This document shows positions 1-6,758 of a DNA stretch of 16,217 bases, one piece after another. Every line of letters begins with the position of its first letter. Position 1 is the stretch's first letter. This DNA comes from an uncultured Clostridia bacterium (GTDB taxonomy: Bacteria; Bacillota_A; Clostridia; Oscillospirales; Oscillospiraceae). The translations under genes were made by a program, and so were the position numbers. The notes below the pieces were generated by a model. The model worked only from the letters and a program-made list of their open reading frames with translations. It did not search any database and was not told the DNA's origin. Location: the NCBI GenBank assembly GCA_946410505.1, contig CAMKAP010000017.1, positions 1 to 16,217 of the forward strand. The letters are read 5' to 3'.

Positions 1-771
1 GAGCGCGGCTTCCTGACCCTGGCCTTTGACCCCTCCTTCACCGGCGAGAGCGGCGGCTTTCCCCGCTATATGGCCTCTCCGGACATCAATACCGAGGATT
101 TTATGGCGGCAGTGGATTTCCTGTCCCTCTGTGAAAAGGTTGATCCTGAGCGCATCGGCATCATCGGTATCTGCGGCTGGGGCGGCATGGCGCTGAATAC
201 CGCAGCGCTGGACACCCGCATCAAGGCCACCGTGGCCTCCACCATGTACGACATGACCCGTGTGAGTGCGAAGGGGTATTTTGACTCCGAGGACAGCGAA
301 GAAGCCCGTTTTTCCAAGCGCTCTGCCATGTGCGCGCAGCGGCTGGCAGATCTGAAAGCTGGTGAATACAAGCTGGGCGGCGGCGTGGTGGACCCCCTGC
401 CGGAGGATGCGCCCTTCTTTGTGAAGGACTATTATGATTACTATAAGACGCCGCGCGGCTACCACCCCCGCTCCCTCAACTCCAACGGCGGATGGAACGT
501 GATCGGCTGCGAGAGCTTTATGAACCAGCCCATCCTGCGCTACTCCAACGAGATCCGCAGCGCGGTGCTGGTGATGCACGGGGACGCGGCCCACTCCTGC
601 TACTTCGGACGTGACGCATACGCCGATATGGTGCGCGACAGCAAGTATACCGACAACAAAGAACTGCTGATCATTCCCGGCGCGACCCATACGGATCTGT
701 ACGACGGCGGCGGCAAAAACGCCATCCCCTTTGACAGGCTGGAGAGCTTTTTTACAGAGTATCTGAAATAA
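1..771 (+). CDS. Alpha/beta hydrolase, dienelactone-hydrolase-like (5' partial)
   Basis: The reading frame is open from the first base, so the N-terminus lies outside the window; 256 residues are visible and end with TAA. The visible part has the C-terminal half of an alpha/beta-hydrolase fold. The nucleophile elbow GICGWGG (window residues 56-62) puts a Cys (58) where most hydrolases have Ser, as in dienelactone hydrolases and YcjY-like proteins. The acid is probably Asp195 in VMHGDAAHS and the base His230 in PGATHTD. An internal ATG at 70 is in frame but would remove part of the fold, so it is not the start. The FMN-protein gene follows 13 bp later behind a good ribosome binding site, so the two are likely co-transcribed. 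The fold is clear; the substrate cannot be predicted. Confidence 0.85.
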   Translation, partial: ERGFLTLAFDPSFTGESGGFPRYMASPDINTEDFMAAVDFLSLCEKVDPERIGIIGICGWGGMALNTAALDTRIKATVASTMYDMTRVSAKGYFDSEDSEEARFSKRSAMCAQRLADLKAGEYKLGGGVVDPLPEDAPFFVKDYYDYYKTPRGYHPRSLNSNGGWNVIGCESFMNQPILRYSNEIRSAVLVMHGDAAHSCYFGRDAYADMVRDSKYTDNKELLIIPGATHTDLYDGGGKNAIPFDRLESFFTEYLK

Positions 772-784
772 AGGGAGAACCGAC

Positions 785-1327
785 ATGAGCAAAAAGGTTT
801 TGATCGTTTCCGCAAGCCCGCGCAAAAACAGCAATTCCGAGGCGCTCGCCCTGGCCTTCGCCGATGGCGCGAGGGAAGCGGGCCATGAGGTAGACTTCGT
901 CTCCCTGCGGGGCAAAACCGTGCACTTCTGCCGCGGCTGCTTTGTCTGCCAGGAGAAGCTGCGCTGCGTGATCCGCGATGACGCGGATGAGATCTGCCGG
1001 AAGGCCCTGACGGCCGACGTGCTGGTCTTTGCCACGCCCATCTATTACTACGAGATGTCCGGCCAGCTCAAGACCCTGCTGGACCGGCTCAATCCGCTCT
1101 TTCCCAGCGACTATGCCTTTACCGACGTGTATCTGATGACTTCCGCGGCGGAGGATGAGAGCTATGTCCCCGAGCGCGCCGTCAGCGGCGTGGAGGGCTG
1201 GATCGAATGCTTTGAGCGGGCAAGGCTTGCCGGCACCGTTTTCCTGGGCGGCGTGACGGAGCCGGGAGAGGGGCAGAAGCATCCGGAGAAGCTGCAGGAG
1301 GCCTTCGCACTCGGCAGGGACGCCTGA
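785..1327 (+). CDS. Flavodoxin-like NAD(P)H-dependent FMN reductase / iron-sulfur flavoprotein family
   Basis: A 180-residue cytoplasmic protein. The N-terminal strand and phosphate loop KVLIVSASPRKNSNSE (4-19) bind the FMN phosphate in this family, and FATPIYYYEMSGQLKTLLDR (near 79-98) is the second flavin-contacting segment. Four cysteines spaced C49-x2-C52-x2-C55-x5-C61 fit the compact CX2CX2CX4-7C motif that holds a 4Fe-4S cluster in archaeal iron-sulfur flavoproteins. Cluster binding here is inference, since many clostridial flavoproteins of this family carry similar cysteines without tested clusters. Such proteins transfer electrons or reduce quinones, nitro-compounds or metals; the natural substrate is unknown. 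The start is chosen for the AAAGGGAG site 8 bases upstream. The stop TGA overlaps the next ATG by one base (TGATG), implying translational coupling to the lipoprotein. Confidence 0.88.
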   Translation: MSKKVLIVSASPRKNSNSEALALAFADGAREAGHEVDFVSLRGKTVHFCRGCFVCQEKLRCVIRDDADEICRKALTADVLVFATPIYYYEMSGQLKTLLDRLNPLFPSDYAFTDVYLMTSAAEDESYVPERAVSGVEGWIECFERARLAGTVFLGGVTEPGEGQKHPEKLQEAFALGRDA

Positions 1328-1896
1328 TGAGAAAAAGAAGAGACAGATACAGGACTGCGGTGTTCCTGGCCGTGCTCTGCCTGCTGCTAACGCTCTGCGC
1401 CTGCGGCGCGGAGCCGGTTCGGGACGGTGAAGGCACTCCTGCGCCGTCTGCTGAAACAGCGGCGCCCGCCGCAGAGACGGCAGCGCCGGCACCGTTGCAG
1501 AAGGATCCTGAAGAAGCCGCGGAGGAGGAGACAAGCATGCTTCGACTGTTGATCGGGGAGACCGAAGTGGCCGTGGACTGGGAAGCCAATGCGTCTGTGG
1601 AGGCGCTCAAAGAGCTGTGTCGGGGCGAGACACTGACGATCTCGCTGTCTATGTACGGCGGCTTTGAGCAGGTCGGCCCCATCGGGACGAGCCTGCCGCG
1701 CAGCGATGTGCAGACCACGACGGAGTCCGGCGACATCGTCCTGTATGCCGGCAATCAGATCGTGCTGTTTTATGGCTCCAACGCCTGGGCCTATACCCGC
1801 CTGGGCCATATCACCGACCGGAGCGCCGGGGACATGGCGGCGCTTCTGGGACAGGGCGATGTGACGATCATGCTCTGGCTGGAAGAAAACGGATGA
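1327..1896 (+). CDS. Lipoprotein with cyclophilin-like domain (Cyclophil_like2 type)
   Basis: A 189-residue exported lipoprotein. A basic N-terminus and hydrophobic stretch end in the lipobox LCAC, so Cys26 would be lipidated. Residues 30-68 form a low-complexity Ala/Pro/Glu/Thr linker. From about 71 to the end (starting MLRLLIGETE, with SGDIVLYAGNQIVLFYG at 134-150 and LGHITD at 159-164) it resembles the small beta-barrel cyclophilin-like fold family found as lipoproteins or single-domain proteins. It lacks the Arg and QGGD active-site signatures of true peptidyl-prolyl isomerases. The start overlaps the FMN-protein stop by one base, and the flavoprotein/cyclophilin-like lipoprotein pairing suggests a shared role. 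Membrane anchoring is well supported; biochemical function is unknown. Confidence 0.8.
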   Translation: MRKRRDRYRTAVFLAVLCLLLTLCACGAEPVRDGEGTPAPSAETAAPAAETAAPAPLQKDPEEAAEEETSMLRLLIGETEVAVDWEANASVEALKELCRGETLTISLSMYGGFEQVGPIGTSLPRSDVQTTTESGDIVLYAGNQIVLFYGSNAWAYTRLGHITDRSAGDMAALLGQGDVTIMLWLEENG

Positions 1897-1922
1897 GCAT
1901 TTTTGTGCTCAACACATGGAAT

Positions 1923-1959
1923 AAGCAGGGGCCTCCGGCTGTTTCGGAGGCCCCTGCTT
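1923..1959 (+). terminator. Hairpin terminator after the lipoprotein gene
   Basis: A perfect 13-bp stem, GCAGGGGCCTCCG (1925-1937) with its complement at 1945-1957, encloses a 7-base loop GCTGTTT; two flanking A-T pairs extend it to 15 bp. It lies 27 bases after the lipoprotein stop. The U-tract is poor (TTCGGT), so termination may be partial, but the stem strength and position between two transcription units fit a terminator. Confidence 0.65.
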
Positions 1960-1982
1960 CGGTAAAATCATGGAGAATGCTC

Positions 1983-2011
1983 TTTACGGTAAAACCGTTT
2001 TGGGGTATAAT
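1983..2011 (+). promoter_or_regulatory. Sigma-A type promoter of the methyltransferase gene
   Basis: A -35 box TTTACG (1983-1988) and a perfect -10 box TATAAT (2006-2011) are separated by 17 bp, just downstream of the previous terminator. Transcription would start near 2018, giving a leader of about 68 bases before the TTG start at 2086. Confidence 0.7.
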
Positions 2012-2085
2012 CTTCACAATTCTTCCGGCAGAAACGCGGAGCGCGGCTGCCGGGGCGAGAATCCGCTGCAGAGGGGACATGTGCG

Positions 2086-2841
2086 TTGAATATCACGCAG
2101 ACTTTTTACGATAACATGGCTTCCCAGTATGACAAGCTCTTTTTCGACTGGGAGGCGTCTACGCGAGAGCAGGCTGCAATTCTGGATAAGATCTTCCGCG
2201 ATTACGGCTTTGATCGCGCCTCCCGTGTGCTGGACTGCGCCTGCGGGATCGGCACCCAGGCGATCGGGCTGGCACGGCTGGGCTATCGTGTGACGGGCTC
2301 GGACATCAGCGAGGGGGAACTGGCCGAGGCGGAAAAACGCGCAAGAGAAAACGGCGTCGAGCTTCGTTTGGCGCAGGCGGACTTCTGCGCTCTGGCAGAA
2401 GCCTTCTCAGAGCCGTTTGATATTGTGATCAATATGGATAACGCCCTGCCGCATATGCTCACGGGCGAAGCGCTGGAAAAAGCGGTCCGGAGCATCGTGG
2501 GACAGCTGCGTCCGGGCGGCCTCTTTGTAGCCAGCATCCGGGATTATGACAGCCTCCTGGAGGCCAAGCCCCCCTATTCGCCGCCTTACATCCACAAGAC
2601 GGCCGCCGGGCAGCGTGTCTCCTTCCAGACCTGGGACTGGAAGGGCGAAAACTACCGCTTGACCCAGTACATCATCGACGACGAAGGGAGCCTCGGGATC
2701 GGCAAGTTCAGCTGCGAATACAGGGCGACCCGGCGGGAAGAGCTGAGCCGGCTGCTTTCTGCCGCGGGCTGCCGGAAGGCTGAGTGGCTTTTCCCGGAGC
2801 AGACGGTTTTTTATCAGCCGATCGTCGCGGCAGTGAAGTGA
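2086..2841 (+). CDS. Class I SAM-dependent methyltransferase
   Basis: A 251-residue cytoplasmic Rossmann-fold methyltransferase. Motif I is VLDCACGIGTQAIGLA (48-63), the acidic residue ending strand beta2 is in GSDIS (71-75), the AQADF segment (96-100) contacts adenine, and FDIVINMDNALPHM (111-124) is motif IV; the C-terminal beta region forms the substrate side. The N-terminus YDNMASQYDKLF (8-19) is typical of family members, supporting this start even though it is TTG. The site GAGGGG at 2071-2076 lies 9 bases upstream of it. The ATG at 2079 is only 2 bases from that site and opens an 11-codon frame. The gene has its own promoter and terminator and so is probably monocistronic. The methyl acceptor is unknown; sequence resemblance to glycine/small-molecule methyltransferases is weak evidence only. 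Confidence 0.88.
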   Translation: MNITQTFYDNMASQYDKLFFDWEASTREQAAILDKIFRDYGFDRASRVLDCACGIGTQAIGLARLGYRVTGSDISEGELAEAEKRARENGVELRLAQADFCALAEAFSEPFDIVINMDNALPHMLTGEALEKAVRSIVGQLRPGGLFVASIRDYDSLLEAKPPYSPPYIHKTAAGQRVSFQTWDWKGENYRLTQYIIDDEGSLGIGKFSCEYRATRREELSRLLSAAGCRKAEWLFPEQTVFYQPIVAAVK

Positions 2842-2905
2842 AAGCACCTTCACAATCCCCCTTACAAGCCCAAAGCGGGTGAAACAAGGTTTGTCTACAG
2901 TCTGC

Positions 2906-2937
2906 GGCGCGCGGTTTCTATGAACCGTGCGCCTTTT
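2906..2937 (+). terminator. Rho-independent terminator of the methyltransferase gene
   Basis: A stem of GGCGCGCGGTT (2906-2916) pairs with AACCGTGCGCC (2923-2933), including one G-T pair, around a 6-base loop and is followed directly by TTTT (2934-2937). It lies 64 bases after the stop codon and before the next promoter. Confidence 0.75.
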
Positions 2938-2970
2938 GCCGTCTGCGGGAAAACTTGCGCTGCCCGCCGA

Positions 2971-2999
2971 TTTACAATTACCGGAAAGAATGGTATAAC
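2971..2999 (+). promoter_or_regulatory. Promoter of the DUF4234-like / acetyltransferase-fold pair
   Basis: TTTACA (2971-2976) and TATAAC (2994-2999) are separated by 17 bp, five of six matches in each box. Transcription should begin near 3006. This rules against an ATG at 3002 as the first codon of the next gene and favours 3029 or 3044. Confidence 0.75.
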
Positions 3000-3043
3000 A
3001 GATGCATATCCGTCGGCGCAGAGAAAGCATGGAGACTGCTGAT

Positions 3044-3439
3044 ATGAAGTTTCAACATACAAACCGCCCGGGCTTTTTGCTGGGGCTGATCGACTTTTTC
3101 ACGGCGGGGCTTTTCTTCCTCGTATACATGCAGCGGGGCCTGCAGGATGAACTGGATCAGATCCTGGGCAGAAGGACCCAGCGCTATTATGTGGCCTATC
3201 TGCTGGGCATCCCGACACTTTTTGTCTACACGCTGGTCTGGATGGCGCGGATCGCGGAGGAACTGAGGGCCAAGGCTGTCGAGCTGGGGATCGGGGGAAA
3301 GCTCACCTCCTTCCGGCACATGTTTGACTGGAATGTGTTTGGGCTTCCGCTCTGCGGCCCGGCTGTGGCAACAGAGCGCTTTTTCGACACGCTCAACAAA
3401 ATCGAGCGGGAGCTGAACAGAAGGGGCGGAGAAGCATGA
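3044..3439 (+). CDS. Small membrane protein, DUF4234-like
   Basis: A 131-residue protein with two or three hydrophobic segments: GFLLGLIDFFTAGLFFLVYM near residues 10-29, YYVAYLLGIPTLFVYTLVWM near 48-67, and a weaker one near 100-110 (NVFGLPLCGPAVA). It ends in a conserved-looking RFFDTLNKIERELNRR helix. The pattern resembles DUF4234-type integral membrane proteins, whose function is unknown; the assignment rests on recalled resemblance. I chose the ATG at 3044 because GGAG lies 9 bases upstream and because the promoter would start transcripts near 3006. In-frame ATGs at 3029 and 3002 are alternatives, the latter improbable. Its stop overlaps the next start (ATGA), so the membrane protein and the acetyltransferase-fold protein are translationally coupled. 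Confidence 0.72.
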   Translation: MKFQHTNRPGFLLGLIDFFTAGLFFLVYMQRGLQDELDQILGRRTQRYYVAYLLGIPTLFVYTLVWMARIAEELRAKAVELGIGGKLTSFRHMFDWNVFGLPLCGPAVATERFFDTLNKIERELNRRGGEA

Positions 3440-4095
3440 CAAACTATAAGATCATCGACAAGGACAGCTATTACCGGAAAGGGGTATTCCGCCATTTTTC
3501 CGAGGACTGCCGCTGCTCCAGCTCCATGACGGCCCGGGTCGACGTGACGGAGCTTGCGGCCGTTTCCCGAGAGACCGGGACGAAGTTTTATCTCAACTTC
3601 CTGTACATCCTCTGCAAAGTGCTCAACTCCCGGGAGGATTACCGGATGGGCTATCTCTGGCAGACGGAGGAGCTGATCTGCTACGACGTGATCCATCCCA
3701 CGCAGTATGTCTTTCATGAGGACACGGAGACCTGCACGCCCGTATACACGGAGTACAGCCCGGATTACACACAGTTCTATGCCAATGCTCTGCGGGATCT
3801 GGAGCGGGCCAAAGAGACGCGGGAATACGGCTTGGATGCAGCGAATCACCCCAACTGGTTCGACGCCTCCTACATTTCCTGGCTCTCCTACGACGCTATG
3901 CATATCGAACTGCCGGACGGCTATCTGTACTTCGCGCCGATCGTCAATTGGGGCAGATACCGGGAAGAAGACGGCAGACTGATGATGCCCGTGACCGTGC
4001 GCCTGAATCACGCCGTCGCGGACGGCTATCTGATCGCCAGGGTGTTTCATCTGCTGCGGCAGGAAATCGAAGCTTTTGCGAAAAGCGCATTTTGA
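3436..4095 (+). CDS. Chloramphenicol-acetyltransferase-fold (CatA family) acyltransferase
   Basis: A 219-residue protein, the usual CAT subunit length. CATs are trimers that transfer acetyl from acetyl-CoA to a hydroxyl. The C-terminal catalytic motif reads NHAVADG (191-197): the second His (the catalytic base of HHxxxDG) and the structural Asp are kept, while the first His is Asn. SYISWLSYDA (145-154) matches the conserved Ser/Trp segment near the active site. The FYLNFLYILCKVLN helix (51-64) and the YRMGYL strand (69-74) also fit the fold. The start overlaps the preceding stop by four bases. Whether it acetylates chloramphenicol cannot be told; many chromosomal CAT-like proteins in clostridia have no known resistance role. 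No plasmid or transposon context is visible, so intrinsic metabolism is as likely as resistance. Confidence 0.85.
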   Translation: MTNYKIIDKDSYYRKGVFRHFSEDCRCSSSMTARVDVTELAAVSRETGTKFYLNFLYILCKVLNSREDYRMGYLWQTEELICYDVIHPTQYVFHEDTETCTPVYTEYSPDYTQFYANALRDLERAKETREYGLDAANHPNWFDASYISWLSYDAMHIELPDGYLYFAPIVNWGRYREEDGRLMMPVTVRLNHAVADGYLIARVFHLLRQEIEAFAKSAF

Positions 4096-4109
4096 GCGAG
4101 CGGGAAGCG

Positions 4110-4136
4110 GCGCTGCTTAGCAGTGCACATTTTCTT
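4110..4136 (+). terminator. Possible weak terminator after the acyltransferase gene
   Basis: GCGCTGC (4110-4116) pairs with GCAGTGC (4120-4126), one G-T pair, around a TTA loop, followed by ACATTTTCTT. The stem is short, so only partial termination is expected. Confidence 0.35.
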
Positions 4137-4163
4137 GCTTTGCCTGTATGAATCTGCTATTCT
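4135..4163 (+). promoter_or_regulatory. Candidate promoter of the envelope operon
   Basis: TTGCTT (4135-4140) and TATTCT (4158-4163) lie 17 bp apart, and TGC before the -10 box gives an extended -10. The hexamers are only fair matches. It is the best candidate upstream of the gene at 4220. Confidence 0.4.
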
Positions 4164-4182
4164 GAGAAAAAAGCAATTCCCT

Positions 4183-4200
4183 CCCCGCGGATCCGCGGGG
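4183..4200. repeat. 18-base perfect GC palindrome in the 5' leader
   Basis: CCCCGCGGATCCGCGGGG is a perfect palindrome (a 7-bp stem around GATC if folded as a hairpin). It sits 4 bases before the ribosome binding site of the gene at 4220. It has no U-tract, so it is not a standard terminator; it could be a protein operator or a transcript-stabilising hairpin. Confidence 0.6.
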
Positions 4201-4219
4201 GAAAAGAGAGGACCCATCC

Positions 4220-4939
4220 ATGGATCTGTACATGTCGCTGTCGCTGTTTTCTCTGATCATCCTGATCTATTGGGTGATCACCGAGTTTTTTACCGTTCTT
4301 TTCCGCTTCACCGGCCTGCCCGACGAACGGGCTCGCTTTCAGGTGATCTCCCTGCTCACAGGCTGCGGCTTCACCACCAAAGAGAGCGAAATGATCCTCT
4401 CCAACCGTCGCCGCCGGCGCCTCGCCCGGGTCACGATGCTCTTCGGCTATGTGTTCAACATCACCATCGTGTCGGCCTTCATTAACGTCTTTCTCTCGCT
4501 CAAAATCAGCCAGGTGGAGCATCTCTATCTGGGCATCCTGATCCCCATTGGCGCCGTCGCCATCATCTTTGTCTTCATGCGTGTGCCGCGCGTGCGCGCC
4601 TGGGGCGACGGATTGATGCAGCGCATGGTGGACCGCTTCTTCGTGGGGGAGGAACGCTTCAATACTGTGCTGCTGCTGGACTATCTCGGGTCGGAGACCA
4701 TTGCGCAGGTCACGCTTAAACACATCCCGGAGCAGTACCGGGGCCAGACCCTGGCGCAAACCGGGCTTCGCGCGGGCACGGGTATCCTTGTCATGCTCAT
4801 CGAGCGGCCGGGCGAGAAGCCACATGCACCTACGGCCGATACGGTTTTCTGCGAGGGCGACAAGCTGACCGTGTTCGGAGACTTTGCGGTCATCCGCAGC
4901 GCCTTCAACGCCCGCGAGCATTTTGGGGAACAGGTATGA
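4220..4939 (+). CDS. Membrane protein with C-terminal TrkA-C (RCK_C)-like domain
   Basis: A 239-residue protein. Three hydrophobic helices lie near residues 5-28, 72-93 and 100-120, with a basic cytosolic stretch NRRRRRLARV (about 62-71) before the second. From about residue 150 to 234 the sequence looks like a soluble RCK_C/TrkA-C domain, a fold that binds regulatory ligands such as c-di-AMP or nucleotides in K+ transport proteins. No NAD-binding TrkA-N domain and no K+ selectivity filter are visible, so this is unlikely to be a channel on its own. It may be a ligand-sensing membrane protein. AGAGAGGA lies 7 bases before the ATG. Its stop overlaps the patatin start by four bases (ATGA). Confidence 0.75.
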   Translation: MDLYMSLSLFSLIILIYWVITEFFTVLFRFTGLPDERARFQVISLLTGCGFTTKESEMILSNRRRRRLARVTMLFGYVFNITIVSAFINVFLSLKISQVEHLYLGILIPIGAVAIIFVFMRVPRVRAWGDGLMQRMVDRFFVGEERFNTVLLLDYLGSETIAQVTLKHIPEQYRGQTLAQTGLRAGTGILVMLIERPGEKPHAPTADTVFCEGDKLTVFGDFAVIRSAFNAREHFGEQV

Positions 4940-5805
4940 AAACAGGACTTATTATGGAAGGCGGCGCCATGCGGGGCATGTTCACCTGCGGCGTGATCGA
5001 CGTCTTCCTGGAGCAGAATATCCGCTTTGACGGCGCTGCGGGCATCTCCGCCGGCGCCTGCTTCGGCTGCAACTTCAAATCCGGCCAGATTGGGCGGGCT
5101 CTCCGCTACAACAAGCGCTACAGCCGTGATGCGCGCTACTGCAGCCTCCGTTCCCTAATCCGGACGGGCGATCTGTACGGCGCGGATTTCTGCTACCGGC
5201 TTTTGCCCGACGTGCTGGACCCCTTTGACAGGGCGGCCTTTGCCGCCAATCCCATGGCCTTTTATGTGGGCGCTGCCGACGTGGACAGCGGGGAGATCGT
5301 CTACCACCGCTGCTGCGACGGGGGAGAGCGGGACATGCTCTGGATGCGGGCCTCGGCCTCCATGCCCCTGGTTTCCCGGATCGTGGAGGTAGACGGTCGT
5401 CGCCTGCTGGACGGCGGTATCGTCGATCCGGTGCCCTACCGGGTCATGGAAGAAGAGGGCTATGACAGAAATGTGTACATTCTGACCCAACCGGCGGACT
5501 ACCGCAAGAAGCCCTCCTCCGCCATGCCTCTGGTGCGCCTTGCCATGCGCGCTGCCCCGCGCATGGTCGAGGCCATGGCCCGGCGGCATGAGGTGTACAA
5601 CCGGCAGATGGAGGAGATCGGGGAGAAGGAGCGGCGCGGCGAGATCCTGGTGCTGCGCCCGCCCGAGAGCCTCGGCATCCGGCGGACGGAGCACGATCCC
5701 AATGAGCTGGAGCGGGTATATCAGATCGGACGGCGATGCGCCCTTGCCGCGATGCCGCGGGTGAAGAGCTTTCTGGAAGAAAACGGACCGGAGGATAGAA
5801 AATGA
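4936..5805 (+). CDS. Patatin-like phospholipase (YjjU-like)
   Basis: A 289-residue patatin-family lipid acyl hydrolase with a Ser-Asp dyad. The oxyanion-hole loop is EGGAMRG (8-14), the nucleophile elbow GISAG gives Ser38, and the catalytic Asp159 is in LLDGGIVDPVPY (157-168). Both key residues are present. The arrangement and length resemble bacterial YjjU-type proteins, which carry a C-terminal helical extension (here about 190-289). There is no signal peptide, so it acts in the cytoplasm or at the inner membrane face, probably on phospholipid. Four-base overlaps with both neighbours indicate translational coupling with the TrkA-C-like membrane protein and the DUF218 protein. No cyclase or other anti-phage signalling partner is adjacent, so an immunity role is not indicated. 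Confidence 0.9.
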   Translation: MKTGLIMEGGAMRGMFTCGVIDVFLEQNIRFDGAAGISAGACFGCNFKSGQIGRALRYNKRYSRDARYCSLRSLIRTGDLYGADFCYRLLPDVLDPFDRAAFAANPMAFYVGAADVDSGEIVYHRCCDGGERDMLWMRASASMPLVSRIVEVDGRRLLDGGIVDPVPYRVMEEEGYDRNVYILTQPADYRKKPSSAMPLVRLAMRAAPRMVEAMARRHEVYNRQMEEIGEKERRGEILVLRPPESLGIRRTEHDPNELERVYQIGRRCALAAMPRVKSFLEENGPEDRK

Positions 5806-6719
5806 GAAAAAGACAATATCTGCTTGCGGCACTCTGCGTTCTTGCGCTGCTCTTGCTGCCGGTGCTGGTCTGGGCAAATCAGCCCCCGGTGCTCCCTGCG
5901 CCGCAGCAGGCCGTCAGCCCCGAAAACAGAGCCAGTTTTTCAAAGCTGCTGGATGACCTGGTGAGTGCGTATCGGATGCCGGAGACCGTCGGCGAGCGGG
6001 AGATCGCGGCGGACCTTGCGGCGATCCATGCGGTGAGCGAATGGGATTATGCGCTGGCGGAAAACATCACCGCACACTGGCGCCGGGTCTGGCTGGACCC
6101 GGACTACCGCCTGTATCTCTATCACGGAGAGGAGCGGGCGGAGGAGCTGCTCGGCACGGGGATTCCCGACAGCCCGAGCCACGCCATCGTTGTGCTGGGC
6201 TATGAGCTGCAGGACGGTGAGATGCAGCCGGAGCTCAAGGGCCGCTGCGAGGCTGCGGCGGCTGTGGCACGCGCCTTTCCGCGGACGATCCTTGTGTGCT
6301 CCGGCGGGGCGACAGGGGACAACAACCCCGAAGGACACACCGAGGCGGGGCTGATGAAGGCCTATCTCACCGAGGCCTGCGGCATTGAGCCCGGGCGCAT
6401 CTTCATCGACGAGCGCGCCATGACCACCCAGGAGAATGCCGTCAATTCCCTGCGCATCATGCAGGAAAACGGCGTCCACAGCATGACCATCGTCACCTCC
6501 GACTACCACCAGCGCTGGGGGCAGGCGGTATATAACGCGGCGGCCGCCCTTTGCCGTCAGCGGGAGGGCTATGCCGTGGAGATCCTGGGCAATTACTGCT
6601 ATGAGATCGAGCCTTCCGTGGAGATGTTCCGGCAGGGGGATCGGCTCGCCGCAGGGCAGATCGCGGGAATCCTGGAGCTGCCCCGGCAGGGCGGACCCAT
6701 GGGCCGCCGTCCGGGCTGA
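5802..6719 (+). CDS. SanA/YdcF/ElyC-family (DUF218) membrane-anchored protein
   Basis: A 305-residue protein. An N-terminal hydrophobic segment (about 6-24, ending VWANQ) is a signal peptide or anchor, placing the domain outside the membrane. A mainly helical region spans about 40-120. The DUF218 domain follows: AIVVLGYELQDG (128-139), LVCSGGAT (164-171), the HTEA segment (179-182), TTQENAVNS (208-216) and VTSDYHQRW (231-239). Family members affect envelope permeability and vancomycin sensitivity (SanA) or enterobacterial common antigen and peptidoglycan homeostasis (ElyC); the reaction is unknown. The start overlaps the patatin stop by four bases. The cyclophilin lipoprotein follows 39 bp later. 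Confidence 0.87.
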   Translation: MRKRQYLLAALCVLALLLLPVLVWANQPPVLPAPQQAVSPENRASFSKLLDDLVSAYRMPETVGEREIAADLAAIHAVSEWDYALAENITAHWRRVWLDPDYRLYLYHGEERAEELLGTGIPDSPSHAIVVLGYELQDGEMQPELKGRCEAAAAVARAFPRTILVCSGGATGDNNPEGHTEAGLMKAYLTEACGIEPGRIFIDERAMTTQENAVNSLRIMQENGVHSMTIVTSDYHQRWGQAVYNAAAALCRQREGYAVEILGNYCYEIEPSVEMFRQGDRLAAGQIAGILELPRQGGPMGRRPG

Positions 6720-6758
6720 AGATGCAGAACTATTGCATGAACAAAGGAGAGTAACACG

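Noticed and set aside
752..1534. Minus-strand 260-codon open frame
   Set aside because: It is opposite the flavoprotein and lipoprotein genes; Arg/Pro/Ala-rich translation without domain features.
4936..5805. Patatin-based anti-phage (CBASS-type) effector
   Set aside because: No nucleotidyltransferase/cyclase or accessory defence gene is adjacent; the neighbours are envelope-type housekeeping genes and the protein resembles YjjU-like lipases.
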